A stretch of DNA of 64,000 bases, taken from the NCBI RefSeq assembly GCF_031157355.1, contig NZ_JAVIFT010000001.1, forward strand, positions 620,001 to 684,000. Direction: 5' to 3'. Each line of letters opens with the position of its first letter. Positions within the stretch are counted from its first letter, which is position 1. The stretch comes from Hyphomicrobium sp. LHD-15 (GTDB lineage Bacteria; Pseudomonadota; Alphaproteobacteria; Rhizobiales; Hyphomicrobiaceae). The notes under the pieces are model-generated. The model saw only the letters and a program-made list of their open reading frames with translations, ran no database searches and had not been told where the DNA came from. This document shows positions 1 through 8,422 of the stretch, in pieces. The position numbers were made by a program, and so were the translations under genes.

Positions 1-429
1 GATCGATTCCGCAAGGGCGCCTCCGGTTGCGCCGTGTCCCCTGCGCTGCGGCAGCATCACGACGTAGCCGCGCTCGACGAACCACCGGGAGAGCCAATAG
101 TACACTGGCATGGCCACGGCGAGACGCGTCGCATCCGAGGTTCCGTGATTGATCACGACCAGCGGGCGGCGGATCGGCGCCTCCCTCTCGCCTTCCTCCT
201 CGGCGGGACGGAATACGGTGGCGCGCAACGGGCTTTTCGGATCTCCGCCCGGCAATAACCAAAACTGCTCTCGGAGACGCGGACCTTCCGGTCCGAAGGA
301 CCCATAAATGACGTCGCGCGCGGCGGGTGCAGCCGAGCACGGCGCAGCAGCAACGAGGGCCGCTCCCGCAGCAATTGCACACAGCAGTGCCGTTGCCGCC
401 GATGCAATCGGCGCTCTGATCCCTGCCAT
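1..429 (-). CDS. Secreted alpha/beta hydrolase, N-terminal part
   Basis: Reading the minus strand from an ATG at 429 gives an open frame that runs off the left edge of the window. The first ~35 residues form a signal peptide (Ala-rich core ending ..PCSAAPAA). Next comes a beta strand and oxyanion-type motif (LVVINHGTSD) and then RGYVVMLPQRRGHGATGG, which is the usual start of a dienelactone-hydrolase/peptidase-like alpha/beta hydrolase. The nucleophile elbow and catalytic His lie outside the window, so substrate class cannot be given. There is no clear ribosome binding site before 429, so the start could be slightly further upstream. Confidence 0.7.
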   Translation of the reverse strand, partial: MAGIRAPIASAATALLCAIAAGAALVAAAPCSAAPAARDVIYGSFGPEGPRLREQFWLLPGGDPKSPLRATVFRPAEEEGEREAPIRRPLVVINHGTSDATRLAVAMPVYYWLSRWFVERGYVVMLPQRRGHGATGGALAESI

Positions 430-692
430 CCCGACGCGCTCAGCGGCGCGTTGGCCCCAAGAAGCCCCAATCATTAAATGCCGTGTCCCCGTCCGTGACG
501 AAATCTAGGTTGTCCGTCCCCGCCCCTGGCTCACACTTTTTTCTGCGCGCCTCATTTTTCATCGGCACGTTTGGTTGCGTTGCTTCATCGCGCAATGCCG
601 CGTCGGAACCCCCACCTCAGCCGCGCGTTGTTGCGGCGGCGGCGCTCCGTCCGAAGCCTCGCCCATTTGAAATGGAAAGAGGAGTACAATCA

Positions 693-1034
693 ATGAAAAA
701 GCTGTGCACCGCTGGCATAGCAGCTCTCCTTGTGACCTCCGGAGCCACAGTGTTTGCCCAAATCGCTCCGGCCGCAAATGTCAAATTGTCCAAGGCTGAG
801 TGCCAGAACATCTGGGGACGCGCCGATGCGAGCGGCAGCGGATCGCTTACCAGCGCACAAGCGCAAATGTATGTGAGCGATTTCAACAAGGTCGATGCGA
901 ACGCCGATGGGAAGCTCACTGGCGCGGAATTTCTCTCAGGCTGCCAAAAGGGGCTTGTTCACGATTCCGCAAGCAGCGGAGCGAGCGAGGGTTCGTCGGG
1001 CGCAGACCGCGCCCCGATCGGCAAGAAATACTAG
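693..1034 (+). CDS. Secreted EF-hand calcium-binding protein
   Basis: 113 residues with a signal peptide (MKKLCTAGIAALLVTSGATVFA) and a clear AGAGGAG ribosome binding site upstream of the ATG, which is why this start was chosen over the longer open frame from 483. One canonical EF-hand loop is visible (DANADGKLTGAEF, about residues 69-81) and a degenerate one precedes it (DASGSGSLTSAQ, lacking some acidic ligands). The mature protein should be periplasmic. The second loop position is Ala, not the Pro typical of lanmodulin loops, so a lanthanide role is not supported by the motif. Role unknown. Confidence 0.8.
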   Translation: MKKLCTAGIAALLVTSGATVFAQIAPAANVKLSKAECQNIWGRADASGSGSLTSAQAQMYVSDFNKVDANADGKLTGAEFLSGCQKGLVHDSASSGASEGSSGADRAPIGKKY

Positions 1035-1125
1035 AGCCTACGCCGTGTTATTTCCGCTGCGGGCTTATATGTACAGCTCGCGGCGGGCCTTTCTAAGGAA
1101 ATCGAAAGGATAAGGAGAATTCGCC

Positions 1126-1209
1126 ATTTTTCTCACCGTGATCTGGGCTTTGATGCTGATCGTGACTTTCGGCGTGCTGGCTTGGCTTTTTCACAACGAA
1201 GCCGGTTGA
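1126..1209 (+). CDS. Possible 27-residue membrane peptide with ATT start
   Basis: A textbook AAGGAG ribosome binding site at 1112-1117 is followed 8 bases later by ATT and an open frame of 27 codons (xFLTVIWALMLIVTFGVLAW, then LFHNEAG) ending in TGA at 1207. It would be a single-pass membrane peptide. No ATG or TTG lies at good spacing; an in-frame GTG at 1138 is the alternative start, 20 bases from the site. ATT starts are rare (infC is the known bacterial example), so this is a candidate only. It sits between the EF-hand gene and the GH15 gene. Confidence 0.3.
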   Translation: MFLTVIWALMLIVTFGVLAWLFHNEAG

Positions 1210-1309
1210 TCGGCCTCACCTGACTACTTGCCTCACTTCTCGTTCTGGCTTCAGGCATGGGGGTTCTTGCCTCTTGAATATTCCGTTTTCTGTTTCCGAG
1301 CAGACAGCC

Positions 1310-3142
1310 ATGATTGCTGAACAGCGTCCTGCTCAACCTCTCGATTTCGCGGTGATCGGTAATGGTCGCGTGGCCGCACTTCTGGATCGCACGGCTCGCA
1401 TCGTGTGGTGGTGCTTTCCCCGCTTCGACGGCGATCCGGTTTTCTCCCGTCTGCTAACGGGCGATGAGGAAAAGGGATTTTGCGATGTCGTTGTGGAAGG
1501 GGCGCAGCGTTCGCGCTCGGCCTATCTGCGCAACACGGCGATCGTCGAAACGGTCATCGAGGACGACAGAGGCAACGGTGTGCGCATCATCGATTTTGCG
1601 CCACGCTATCCACGCTTCGAACGCATGCTGCATCCGGCACAGATTATTCGCCGCATCGAGCCGATCGGTCTTCCCCGCATCAAAATCCGCGTCCGCCCCA
1701 CGTTCAATTATGGTCAGCCGCGTCCGGCACAGGTGGTGGGTTCGAATCACATTCGCTACAGCGGCGGCGAGATCACGCTTCGTCTCACCACCGACGCCCC
1801 CCTTTCGTACATCGTTCACGAAACATCTTTCGCCCTCGCGCGGCCAGTGACGCTCGTGCTCGGCCCTGACGAATCTCTTGAGGCCGCAGCCGACACCGTC
1901 TCTCGCGAAGCTCTCGAACGCACCCGCGACTATTGGCTCGGCTGGGTGCGCGGCCTTGCCATCCCGCTCGACTGGCAAACGGACGTCATTCGCGCCGCCA
2001 TTACGCTGCAGCTCTGCACGTTCGACGAAACCGGAGCAATCGTCGCCGCGCACACGACCTCGCTCCCTGAGGCCCCCCATACGCAGCGAAACTGGGACTA
2101 TCGCTACTGTTGGCTCCGCGACGCCTACTTCGTGATCATGGCGTTGAACCGGCTCGGCGCGACCCAGACGATGGAAGCCTATCTCGACTACATCACGACG
2201 GTCGCGCTCGGCAGCAAAGGCGCGTTGCGGCCGGTCTACGGGATCGTGCACGATCAGTCGCTGACCGAAAGCGTCGCCGAAAACCTTTCAGGCTTTCTCG
2301 GCATGGGACCTGTGCGTGTCGGCAATCAGGCAGCTGAGCAGCTTCAGCACGACTCGTGCGGTAGCGTGATCCTCGGCGTGTCGCAGATGTTCATCGATCA
2401 GCGGCTGCCGCGCATGGGTGACGAAGCGCTCTACCGGCGGCTCGAAGTGCTGGGCCGTCACGCGCTCAGCGTCTTTCTCGAGCCCGATGCGGGAATCTGG
2501 GAATATCGCGGGCGTCTGCGCATTCACACGCATTCCGCGACGATGTGCTGGGTTTCGCTGGACCGGCTCGCGCGCATCGCTGCCCTACTCGGGCTTTCCG
2601 GCGATGCCGAGCAATGGCGCAGCCAGGCCGATACGGTTCGAAAGGAAATTCTAACCCGGGCCTGGAGCGCGAAAGCAGGCGCACTGGCCGGCGCGCTGGA
2701 TCAAGACGAACTCGATGCCAGCGTGCTGCTTCTGCCGGAGCTCGGCCTGCTCTCGGCCCGCGATCCCCGCTTCCTCGCGACACTCGATGTCGTGGGCAGA
2801 GAACTCGGCCGCAACAAGTTCATGCTCCGCTATACCAACGACGACTTCGGCGCGCCCGAGACTTCGTTTCTCGCCTGCCAGTTCTGGTACATCGATGCGT
2901 TGACGGCAGCCGGACGGGTTGCAGAGGCGCGCGAGCTGCTGGACGATCTCTTGTCGCGGCGAAATGCGTTCGGCCTTCTGTCGGAGGATATTCACCCGAC
3001 CACCGGGCAACTGTGGGGTAATCTTCCGCAGACCTATTCGATGGCCGGCATCGTCAACTCCTGCATGAACTTGTCGCGGAATTGGGCGGATGCCTGGCCG
3101 CGAGCACCCGCGCCGGAACCAAGTGCCACCTCAAGCGTTTGA
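1310..3142 (+). CDS. GH15 family glycosidase (glucoamylase/trehalase type)
   Basis: 610 residues from the ATG at 1310. The family signature blocks are present: NGRVAALLDRTARIVWWCFPRF near the N terminus, NWDYRYCWLRDAYF in the middle, and GLLSEDIHPTTGQLWGNLPQTYS near the C terminus, the last carrying one of the catalytic Glu residues of GH15. No signal peptide, so cytosolic. GH15 enzymes hydrolyse alpha-glucosidic bonds with inversion; some actinobacterial members are trehalases. The gene lies directly before otsA and otsB, which suggests a role in trehalose or glucan turnover, possibly as a trehalase that balances synthesis. The substrate is inference from the neighbours. A TTG at 1274 in the same frame has no ribosome binding site. 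Confidence 0.85.
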   Translation: MIAEQRPAQPLDFAVIGNGRVAALLDRTARIVWWCFPRFDGDPVFSRLLTGDEEKGFCDVVVEGAQRSRSAYLRNTAIVETVIEDDRGNGVRIIDFAPRYPRFERMLHPAQIIRRIEPIGLPRIKIRVRPTFNYGQPRPAQVVGSNHIRYSGGEITLRLTTDAPLSYIVHETSFALARPVTLVLGPDESLEAAADTVSREALERTRDYWLGWVRGLAIPLDWQTDVIRAAITLQLCTFDETGAIVAAHTTSLPEAPHTQRNWDYRYCWLRDAYFVIMALNRLGATQTMEAYLDYITTVALGSKGALRPVYGIVHDQSLTESVAENLSGFLGMGPVRVGNQAAEQLQHDSCGSVILGVSQMFIDQRLPRMGDEALYRRLEVLGRHALSVFLEPDAGIWEYRGRLRIHTHSATMCWVSLDRLARIAALLGLSGDAEQWRSQADTVRKEILTRAWSAKAGALAGALDQDELDASVLLLPELGLLSARDPRFLATLDVVGRELGRNKFMLRYTNDDFGAPETSFLACQFWYIDALTAAGRVAEARELLDDLLSRRNAFGLLSEDIHPTTGQLWGNLPQTYSMAGIVNSCMNLSRNWADAWPRAPAPEPSATSSV

Positions 3143-3144
3143 TC

Positions 3145-3183
3145 TCAGAGACCTATTTTAAAGCTGTGCGGCTCGGTCTCTGA
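3145..3183. repeat. Perfect 9-bp inverted repeat between GH15 gene and otsA
   Basis: TCAGAGACC at 3145-3153 is exactly complementary to GGTCTCTGA at 3175-3183, with a 21-base loop. It starts 3 bases after the GH15 stop and ends 20 bases before the otsA start, and has no T-run. It could be an mRNA-processing hairpin or an operator. Confidence 0.45.
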
Positions 3184-3203
3184 CACGGGGGGCGGAGGCG
3201 CTA

Positions 3204-4730
3204 GTGAGACGTATTGTTGTCGTATCAAATCGCGTGATGGAGCTGCGCAAAGCGGCGCAGGCCGGCGGCGTAGCGGTGGCCGTGGCTGATCTTTTGCGCG
3301 CCCGATCGGGCTTGTGGTTCGGTTGGAACGGGAAGGTCGTCGACGAGCAAACTTCCACCGATGTGCCCGAAATCAAAGGTCTCAAGTCGCAAGGTCGTAG
3401 CGCCATCGTTACGCTGCCTCTGACCGAAAACGAGCATCGGGATTATTACCTCGGCTATTCCAACTCCGTGCTATGGCCGGTGTTTCACAACCGGCTGGAT
3501 CTCGCGCGCTTCGATGCGGGTTTCTATCCGCGGTACATGGGTGTCAACGAGCGCTTCGCACGCGCGCTGCGTCCGCTGATCCAGCCTGACGACATCATCT
3601 GGGTTCACGATTACCACCTGATCCCGCTCGCTTCGGAATTGCGACGTTTGGGCGTCGACAATCCGATCGGGTTCTATCTGCACATTCCGGTGCCGCCGTC
3701 GCAGACGTTCCTCGCGATCCCGGAACACCGCGAGCTTGCGCGCGAGCTTGCTGCCTACGATCTCATAGGCCTGCAAACGCAGGCCGATGTCGCGAACCTG
3801 ATCCAGTTCCTCGAGGACAGCGTTTCAGGACGCATCCTGCAGGATGGCCGCATCAGTGCGTTCGATCATCCGCTTTCGATCAAGCGCTTCCCAGTGGGCA
3901 TCGACCCCGATGTGTTTCACAATGCCGTTCCCGACGACACGCTTGTGCAGTCGATCGAAGGGGCCGAGCGCATCATCGGTGTCGATCGCCTCGACTATTC
4001 GAAGGGTCTGCCGCAGAAGTTCAGCGCGTTTGGCCGCTTTCTCGAAAAATACCCGCAGTACCAGCGCAAGGTGGTGCTGTCGCAAATCGCGCCACCGACA
4101 CGCGAAAGTGTCGAGGCCTATACCGATATCCGCCAGACGCTCGAGCAGATGTCCGGCAAGATCAACGGCATGTTCGGCGAACTCGACTGGGTACCGATCC
4201 ACTACATTCATCGCTCTGCGCCGCGCGACAAGCTTCGAGACGTCTATCGCTCATCGCGCATCGGGCTTTTTACGCCACTGCGCGACGGCATGAACCTGGT
4301 TTCTAAGGAATACGTGGCATCGCAAGATCCGGAAGATCCTGGCGTGCCCATTCTTTCGCGATTTGCAGGAGCAGCAGAGCAACTCGTCGATGCCTTGATC
4401 GTCAATCCGTACAACGTCGAGGAGATGGCGGACGCGATCAAGACGGCGCTCGAAATGGATCGGTCGGAGCGCATCGAACGCTATACGCGGCTGATGGACG
4501 TGATCCGCACTTACGACAGCGCGGCGTGGTCTTCCGCGTTCCTCTCGACGCTCGAAGCGACCGCGCGAGAACGGACGGTCTCTAATGTCGGATCCCACGC
4601 GATCCGTGCCTCCATGGCCAAGCTCGCATCGGTCGCACGCAGGCCGACGCGGATCCCTCCCGAGGGTTCACGCTCCGCCCAGGATGGCACCTCGAAACAG
4701 CGGAAGAGACACGCGGGCAACGGCGAATGA
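3204..4730 (+). CDS. otsA: Alpha,alpha-trehalose-phosphate synthase
   Basis: 508 residues, GT20 family; makes trehalose 6-phosphate from UDP-glucose and glucose 6-phosphate in the cytosol. Visible family blocks are the N-terminal VVVSNRV, LWPVFHNR, the WVHDYHLIPLASELR acceptor loop, FPVGIDP, GVDRLDYSKGLPQKFSAF (the Arg/Lys that hold the UDP phosphates), and TPLRDGMNLVSKEYVASQ. Starts at GTG 3204 after a GGAG site 10 bases upstream. The stop overlaps the next gene by ATGA, so synthesis is likely coupled. The C-terminal ~50 residues are basic and probably disordered. Confidence 0.95.
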   Translation: MRRIVVVSNRVMELRKAAQAGGVAVAVADLLRARSGLWFGWNGKVVDEQTSTDVPEIKGLKSQGRSAIVTLPLTENEHRDYYLGYSNSVLWPVFHNRLDLARFDAGFYPRYMGVNERFARALRPLIQPDDIIWVHDYHLIPLASELRRLGVDNPIGFYLHIPVPPSQTFLAIPEHRELARELAAYDLIGLQTQADVANLIQFLEDSVSGRILQDGRISAFDHPLSIKRFPVGIDPDVFHNAVPDDTLVQSIEGAERIIGVDRLDYSKGLPQKFSAFGRFLEKYPQYQRKVVLSQIAPPTRESVEAYTDIRQTLEQMSGKINGMFGELDWVPIHYIHRSAPRDKLRDVYRSSRIGLFTPLRDGMNLVSKEYVASQDPEDPGVPILSRFAGAAEQLVDALIVNPYNVEEMADAIKTALEMDRSERIERYTRLMDVIRTYDSAAWSSAFLSTLEATARERTVSNVGSHAIRASMAKLASVARRPTRIPPEGSRSAQDGTSKQRKRHAGNGE

Positions 4731-5884
4731 CCCCACGAAATCCAGCGGCGCGCGCTGTCTCCTCGTCGCCGGAGAGAGACAAAGCGCGCCTCAGGGTACT
4801 GACGGTCGGCGGCGCGATGATCGATACCATCGCCATCATCGAAAGCGCCGCCATAGAGCGCATGTCGCTGCTCAACGCGGAAAGCTCGTTTCTTTTGCTG
4901 GAAGAGGGGCGCAAGACCGAAGCGCTGGAAGTTTCCACCCATTGCGGAGGCGGCGCGATCAATGCGGCAGTGGCGCTGGCCCGGCTGGGCCACGATTGCT
5001 CGGTCGTGATCAAGCTCGGTGACGATCTCCGAGCTGACCAGATCCTGGCCCGGCTCGACAGCGAAAGCGTCTCGCATCGCTGGGCGTCGCGTGACAAGGA
5101 GCTCCCGACCGGGGCGTCCGTGCTCCTGTCGTCTCACGACCGGAACGCGGCCGTGTTCACGTTTCGTGGCGCCAATACGCATCTCGTGCCGCGCGATTTT
5201 CATGACGAGGCCTTTGCGGTGGACCTCGTCTACATCGCAAACCTCTCCAATGAAGCTGCCGTTTATTTTCCGACCATCGTCACCAAGGCCAAACAGGCGG
5301 GCGCGCTTGTGGCGGCCAATCCGGGGCCGCGCCAGCTTCATGCGCATGGCGACGCGTTCCGGGCGATGCTGCCCCACATCGGCATACTGGCGCTCAATCG
5401 CCGCGAGGCACTGGAGGTGATCCCAATCCTCGACGGCCGGGATTGCGACAACGATACGGGGCTTGCGTTTCCGCACATGGTGCGGCCTCCGCCCCTCGCC
5501 GAAAATGGGCTTCATCATCATGGCCGCACGATAAGCGTTCGTGGTTTCCTGCGCGCGCTGACCGCGTGCGGCGTCGGTACGGCCGTCATCACAGATGGCC
5601 GCGACGGCGCCTTTGCTGCGTCTGCCGGGCGCCTCTTTTATTGCCCTGCCTCTGACGCGCATGTCGCGGGGACGGCAGGGGCCGGAGACGCTTTTGCCTC
5701 GACATTCTCGGCCTATATTGCAGAAGGGGCTGCTCCCGATATCGCGATCCGCGCGGCAACACTCAACGCCGCGAGCGTGCTCGGGCATGTGGACACTCAG
5801 ACAGGCCTCATGCGGAGGCGAGAGATCGCGCATGCGCTCGACGGCAAGAAACCAACACCAAACGTGATAGACTGGCCATTATGA
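4727..5884 (+). CDS. PfkB-family sugar kinase inserted between otsA and otsB
   Basis: 385 residues. Ribokinase-fold features are an N-terminal GGAMIDT strand, the GGGAINAAVALARLG substrate-side motif near residues 71-85, and the C-terminal GTAGAGDAFASTF anion-hole/catalytic-base motif (Asp of GAGD). The first ~22 residues are a low-complexity extension. Both ends overlap neighbours by 4 bases (ATGA with otsA and with otsB), so it is translationally coupled within the trehalose operon. A ribokinase-like enzyme is not part of the standard OtsAB route; it might recycle glucose or another hexose released by the GH15 enzyme, but the substrate cannot be read from sequence. Longer than most PfkB proteins (about 300-330) because of the N-terminal tail and an insertion with GLHHHG. 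Confidence 0.85.
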   Translation: MTPRNPAARAVSSSPERDKARLRVLTVGGAMIDTIAIIESAAIERMSLLNAESSFLLLEEGRKTEALEVSTHCGGGAINAAVALARLGHDCSVVIKLGDDLRADQILARLDSESVSHRWASRDKELPTGASVLLSSHDRNAAVFTFRGANTHLVPRDFHDEAFAVDLVYIANLSNEAAVYFPTIVTKAKQAGALVAANPGPRQLHAHGDAFRAMLPHIGILALNRREALEVIPILDGRDCDNDTGLAFPHMVRPPPLAENGLHHHGRTISVRGFLRALTACGVGTAVITDGRDGAFAASAGRLFYCPASDAHVAGTAGAGDAFASTFSAYIAEGAAPDIAIRAATLNAASVLGHVDTQTGLMRRREIAHALDGKKPTPNVIDWPL

Positions 5885-6795
5885 TCCACGTTTTTGGCCA
5901 CAACTGCGTCCCATTCCCCGGCGATGTGCGGAAGACCGATCAGGTTGGTGCCGGGATTGAATTGCAGAACGAGGTACAGAAAAGAGCGATGGAAGCAGCT
6001 CAACGCATAGCGCCGTATCGGTCTCGTCTCGATATTTGCACGGAGTCGGTGCTGAGCAACCCGCGTGGCTACGCGCTCTTTCTCGACGTCGACGGCACTT
6101 TGCTCGAACTTGCGGCGACTCCGAATAGCATTCACATCCCCGAAGGCCTGAGCGATCTTCTTCAGCTGCTCATGACGCGGCTCGACGGTGCCGTCGCGAT
6201 CATCTCGGGACGCCTCATCTCCGATATCGATCAGATCGTTCGTCCCCTCGTTTTACCCGCGTCCGGTGTTCATGGCTCGGAGTTGCGTCGAGCGCCCAGT
6301 GGCGCCATCGAGCAGATCTCGCCCACGCTTCCGGACGACGTTGTTGCGAGCCTCCGAAAGCTGGTGCCTCGCTTTCCCGGCGTGATCGTGGAACCGAAGG
6401 GCGCAGGTCTCGCTATTCACTATCGTCTCGCTCCACATGCCGAAGCCGATATTCTCGCGACCATCGCGCATATCCTCAAGACACACGCGGGCGCCTTCGA
6501 ATTGTTGCCGGGAAAGCGCCTGTTCGAGATCATCCCCTCCGGTCTGTCCAAGGGAACGGCGCTTGCCGCGCTCTCTCAGCTGCCGGCCTTTCGCGGCCGC
6601 GTTCCGATCATGATCGGCGACGATATCGGCGACGAAGCCGCGTTTGGGGTCGCCGAAGAGATGCGCGGGTTCGGCCTCAGAGTCGCCGGCGAATATTTCA
6701 ATCCGGACGTCGCGGATTTCAGCGGACCTCGATCGGTGATGGAATGGCTCGAGCAAATCGCGGATCGGCCAGTTCGCGATAGCGCTCGCTCATAG
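5881..6795 (+). CDS. otsB: Trehalose-6-phosphate phosphatase
   Basis: HAD-superfamily phosphatase that removes phosphate from trehalose 6-phosphate. HAD motif I is FLDVDGTLLEL (nucleophile and acid Asp at about residues 69 and 71), motif II region is AIISGR, and motif III/IV is IMIGDDIGDEAAFG (about residues 243-256). The ATG at 5881 overlaps the kinase stop. A second in-frame ATG at 5989 (MEAAQRIAPYRS) would remove an unusual 36-residue leader, so the true start is open; the coupled start is kept. Last gene of the operon, followed by a hairpin. Confidence 0.93.
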   Translation: MIHVFGHNCVPFPGDVRKTDQVGAGIELQNEVQKRAMEAAQRIAPYRSRLDICTESVLSNPRGYALFLDVDGTLLELAATPNSIHIPEGLSDLLQLLMTRLDGAVAIISGRLISDIDQIVRPLVLPASGVHGSELRRAPSGAIEQISPTLPDDVVASLRKLVPRFPGVIVEPKGAGLAIHYRLAPHAEADILATIAHILKTHAGAFELLPGKRLFEIIPSGLSKGTALAALSQLPAFRGRVPIMIGDDIGDEAAFGVAEEMRGFGLRVAGEYFNPDVADFSGPRSVMEWLEQIADRPVRDSARS

Positions 6796-6832
6796 TCTCC
6801 ACTTTGACTCAGGCGACTAAAATAAAACGAGA

Positions 6833-6865
6833 AAGGGCCTGAGCCGATTTCTCGGTCAGACCCTT
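6833..6865 (+). terminator. Hairpin terminator after otsB
   Basis: AAGGG-C-CTGA-G-CCGA pairs with TCGG-TCAG-A-CCCTT around a TTTC loop, with two bulges, 37 bases after the otsB stop. There is only a weak T-rich tail, so efficiency is uncertain. Confidence 0.55.
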
Positions 6866-6922
6866 CCTCCGGTCACGCTAGTAAACTTTTAAACTTTGCT
6901 CCGCCACGCCCGCTAGGCACTG

Positions 6923-7225
6923 TTAGCGGCGATGATGCCTATGATGGTGGCGGTGATGATGGTGATGGCGAGGACGCCCGATGAAGACTGATACGCCCGG
7001 GTTATAGCCGTAGTAGCCATATCTCTGTCCGCCGTGGCACCACTTGCGTCCATGCTTGCGATGGCAATGGCGATAGGGCCGCCAATCCACCTGCTGAAGC
7101 TCGACACGATCTCCCTTTATTGCCTGCTGAATCGCTCCCACGGGTGCGGCGTTGGCCGCCGCACCTCCGAATTGAAGCGAAGCGGCAGCTAGCACGACTG
7201 CGCATAGCGTCGCCTTATACGTCAT
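6923..7225 (-). CDS. Small secreted protein with histidine-rich tail
   Basis: About 100 residues: signal peptide (TYKATLCAVVLAAASLQFGGAAANA), a short middle region, and a C-terminal third very rich in His, Arg and Tyr (YGYYGYNPG.. then RPRHHHHHRHHH). A GGAG site precedes the ATG at 7225; GTG at 7228 is an equal alternative. The His tail suggests periplasmic binding of Ni, Zn, Cu or another metal, but that is inference from composition. It is divergent from the matrixin gene. Confidence 0.7.
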   Translation of the reverse strand: MTYKATLCAVVLAAASLQFGGAAANAAPVGAIQQAIKGDRVELQQVDWRPYRHCHRKHGRKWCHGGQRYGYYGYNPGVSVFIGRPRHHHHHRHHHRHHRR

Positions 7226-7435
7226 CACAAATATCTCCGATTTTTATCGTGCGTGATCACTCGGTTAACGTTTCAGCGTCGCCGATGGTTCCGACTGCGC
7301 AAGCGTTCGATGCGTATCGCGCGTATCGGCTTGTTGATGCGGCGCAGCGAAACATTGACCTGCCGCATTGCTGGTCTTAGAAAGCGTGCATACGCAATCG
7401 AACTATCTTCGCGATCACTCTGCCTTTTGGGGGCA

Positions 7436-8278
7436 ATGAGAGGGAGCCGTCGTTCGTTGAGGGGATCCGTCCTTATCGGGTGCACTTTGCTCGCCGTGGC
7501 TTTGGCGGCGGGCGCATCGCGCGCAGACGACACAACGTCACGCTCCGTTCCCGAGTTCCGTCTTCTCGTCATAGGCGGACAAAAAGCGCGGTGGACGATC
7601 CCTGCTGGCGGGCTTCCCACGACCATCACCTACGCTTTCCTAAAAGAGCGATCGGAATTTCCAGGCGCCCGCAATTGCGACGCGATGCTGCCGCCCGAGG
7701 CTGCTCTCTCCCGCTCCAGCATCGCCATGAGCGATTTCCGAAGCGAAGTGCGCGCCGCGTTCTCTGCCTGGGAGCAGGCGGCCAACATCGTTTTCAAGGA
7801 AACCAGCTCAATCTCCGAAGCGGGCATTTTGATCGGAGCGGACGCGAAAGCGCGCGGCCGTGCGTTTACAAACGTCGCCCTGCATAAAAAAGGGGCCGCG
7901 ACGAACGTGCCCGAGGCCGGCGCAACCGACGCGATCCGCCAATCTCTCATCTGTCTCAATCCCGAGAAGCCCTGGAAAATCGGCTTCAACGGCAATCTCG
8001 ACGTCTATGATCTGCGCTTCACGGTTACCCATGAGATCGGACATGCCATCGGCCTCGATCACCCGAGCCCCGAAGGCCAACTGATGTCGTTTCGCTATGT
8101 CGAGAAAGGGCGCGGGCTGCAAGCCGGCGATATCGCCGGCGCCGTCGCGCTCTATGGCCGGAAGGGCGTAGGCCCGTCGCAACCTCCGGAAACCGACAGG
8201 GCAGAAGCCGCACCGCCACCGGCGCTTGCTGGAGCTTCGGCCTTCGGGCTCGGAGAGAACGCCGGCCCTGATCGCTAA
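7436..8278 (+). CDS. Matrixin-type secreted zinc metalloprotease
   Basis: 280 residues. An N-terminal signal peptide (RGSVLIGCTLLAVALAAGASRA) is followed by a metzincin catalytic domain. The zinc site HEIGHAIGLDH is at about residues 199-209, followed by a Met-turn candidate (EGQLMSFRY) and the LQAGDIAGAVALYG helix typical of peptidase family M10. The C-terminal ~50 residues are a Pro/Ala-rich tail. The start at 7436 was chosen because the signal peptide begins there; the open frame extends upstream to 7253 without recognisable sequence. The protein would act in the periplasm or outside the cell. Confidence 0.85.
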   Translation: MRGSRRSLRGSVLIGCTLLAVALAAGASRADDTTSRSVPEFRLLVIGGQKARWTIPAGGLPTTITYAFLKERSEFPGARNCDAMLPPEAALSRSSIAMSDFRSEVRAAFSAWEQAANIVFKETSSISEAGILIGADAKARGRAFTNVALHKKGAATNVPEAGATDAIRQSLICLNPEKPWKIGFNGNLDVYDLRFTVTHEIGHAIGLDHPSPEGQLMSFRYVEKGRGLQAGDIAGAVALYGRKGVGPSQPPETDRAEAAPPPALAGASAFGLGENAGPDR

Positions 8279-8422
8279 GCGCGCCGTTTTCCCACCTGCC
8301 GGAACCATCGGTTTTTCGGATCGTTTCTCACCTATCCAATAGCGATGTGGGAGGCGGAGCTTTTGCCCCGTAACTGCGATCGCCCGAGTTCTCTGCGTTC
8401 ACGCCAGCCGGGAGGCTCAGTC

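Noticed and set aside
153-470. 105-residue minus-strand frame near the left edge
   Set aside because: A different minus-strand frame starting at 429 encodes a clear signal peptide and alpha/beta hydrolase sequence.
693-1034. Lanmodulin (lanthanide-binding) identity for the EF-hand protein
   Set aside because: Only one intact loop, with Ala rather than the characteristic Pro at loop position 2, and no spacing like lanmodulin's.
4511-5833. 440-residue minus-strand frame opposite the PfkB kinase
   Set aside because: Contains no motif; the kinase motifs on the plus strand are unambiguous.
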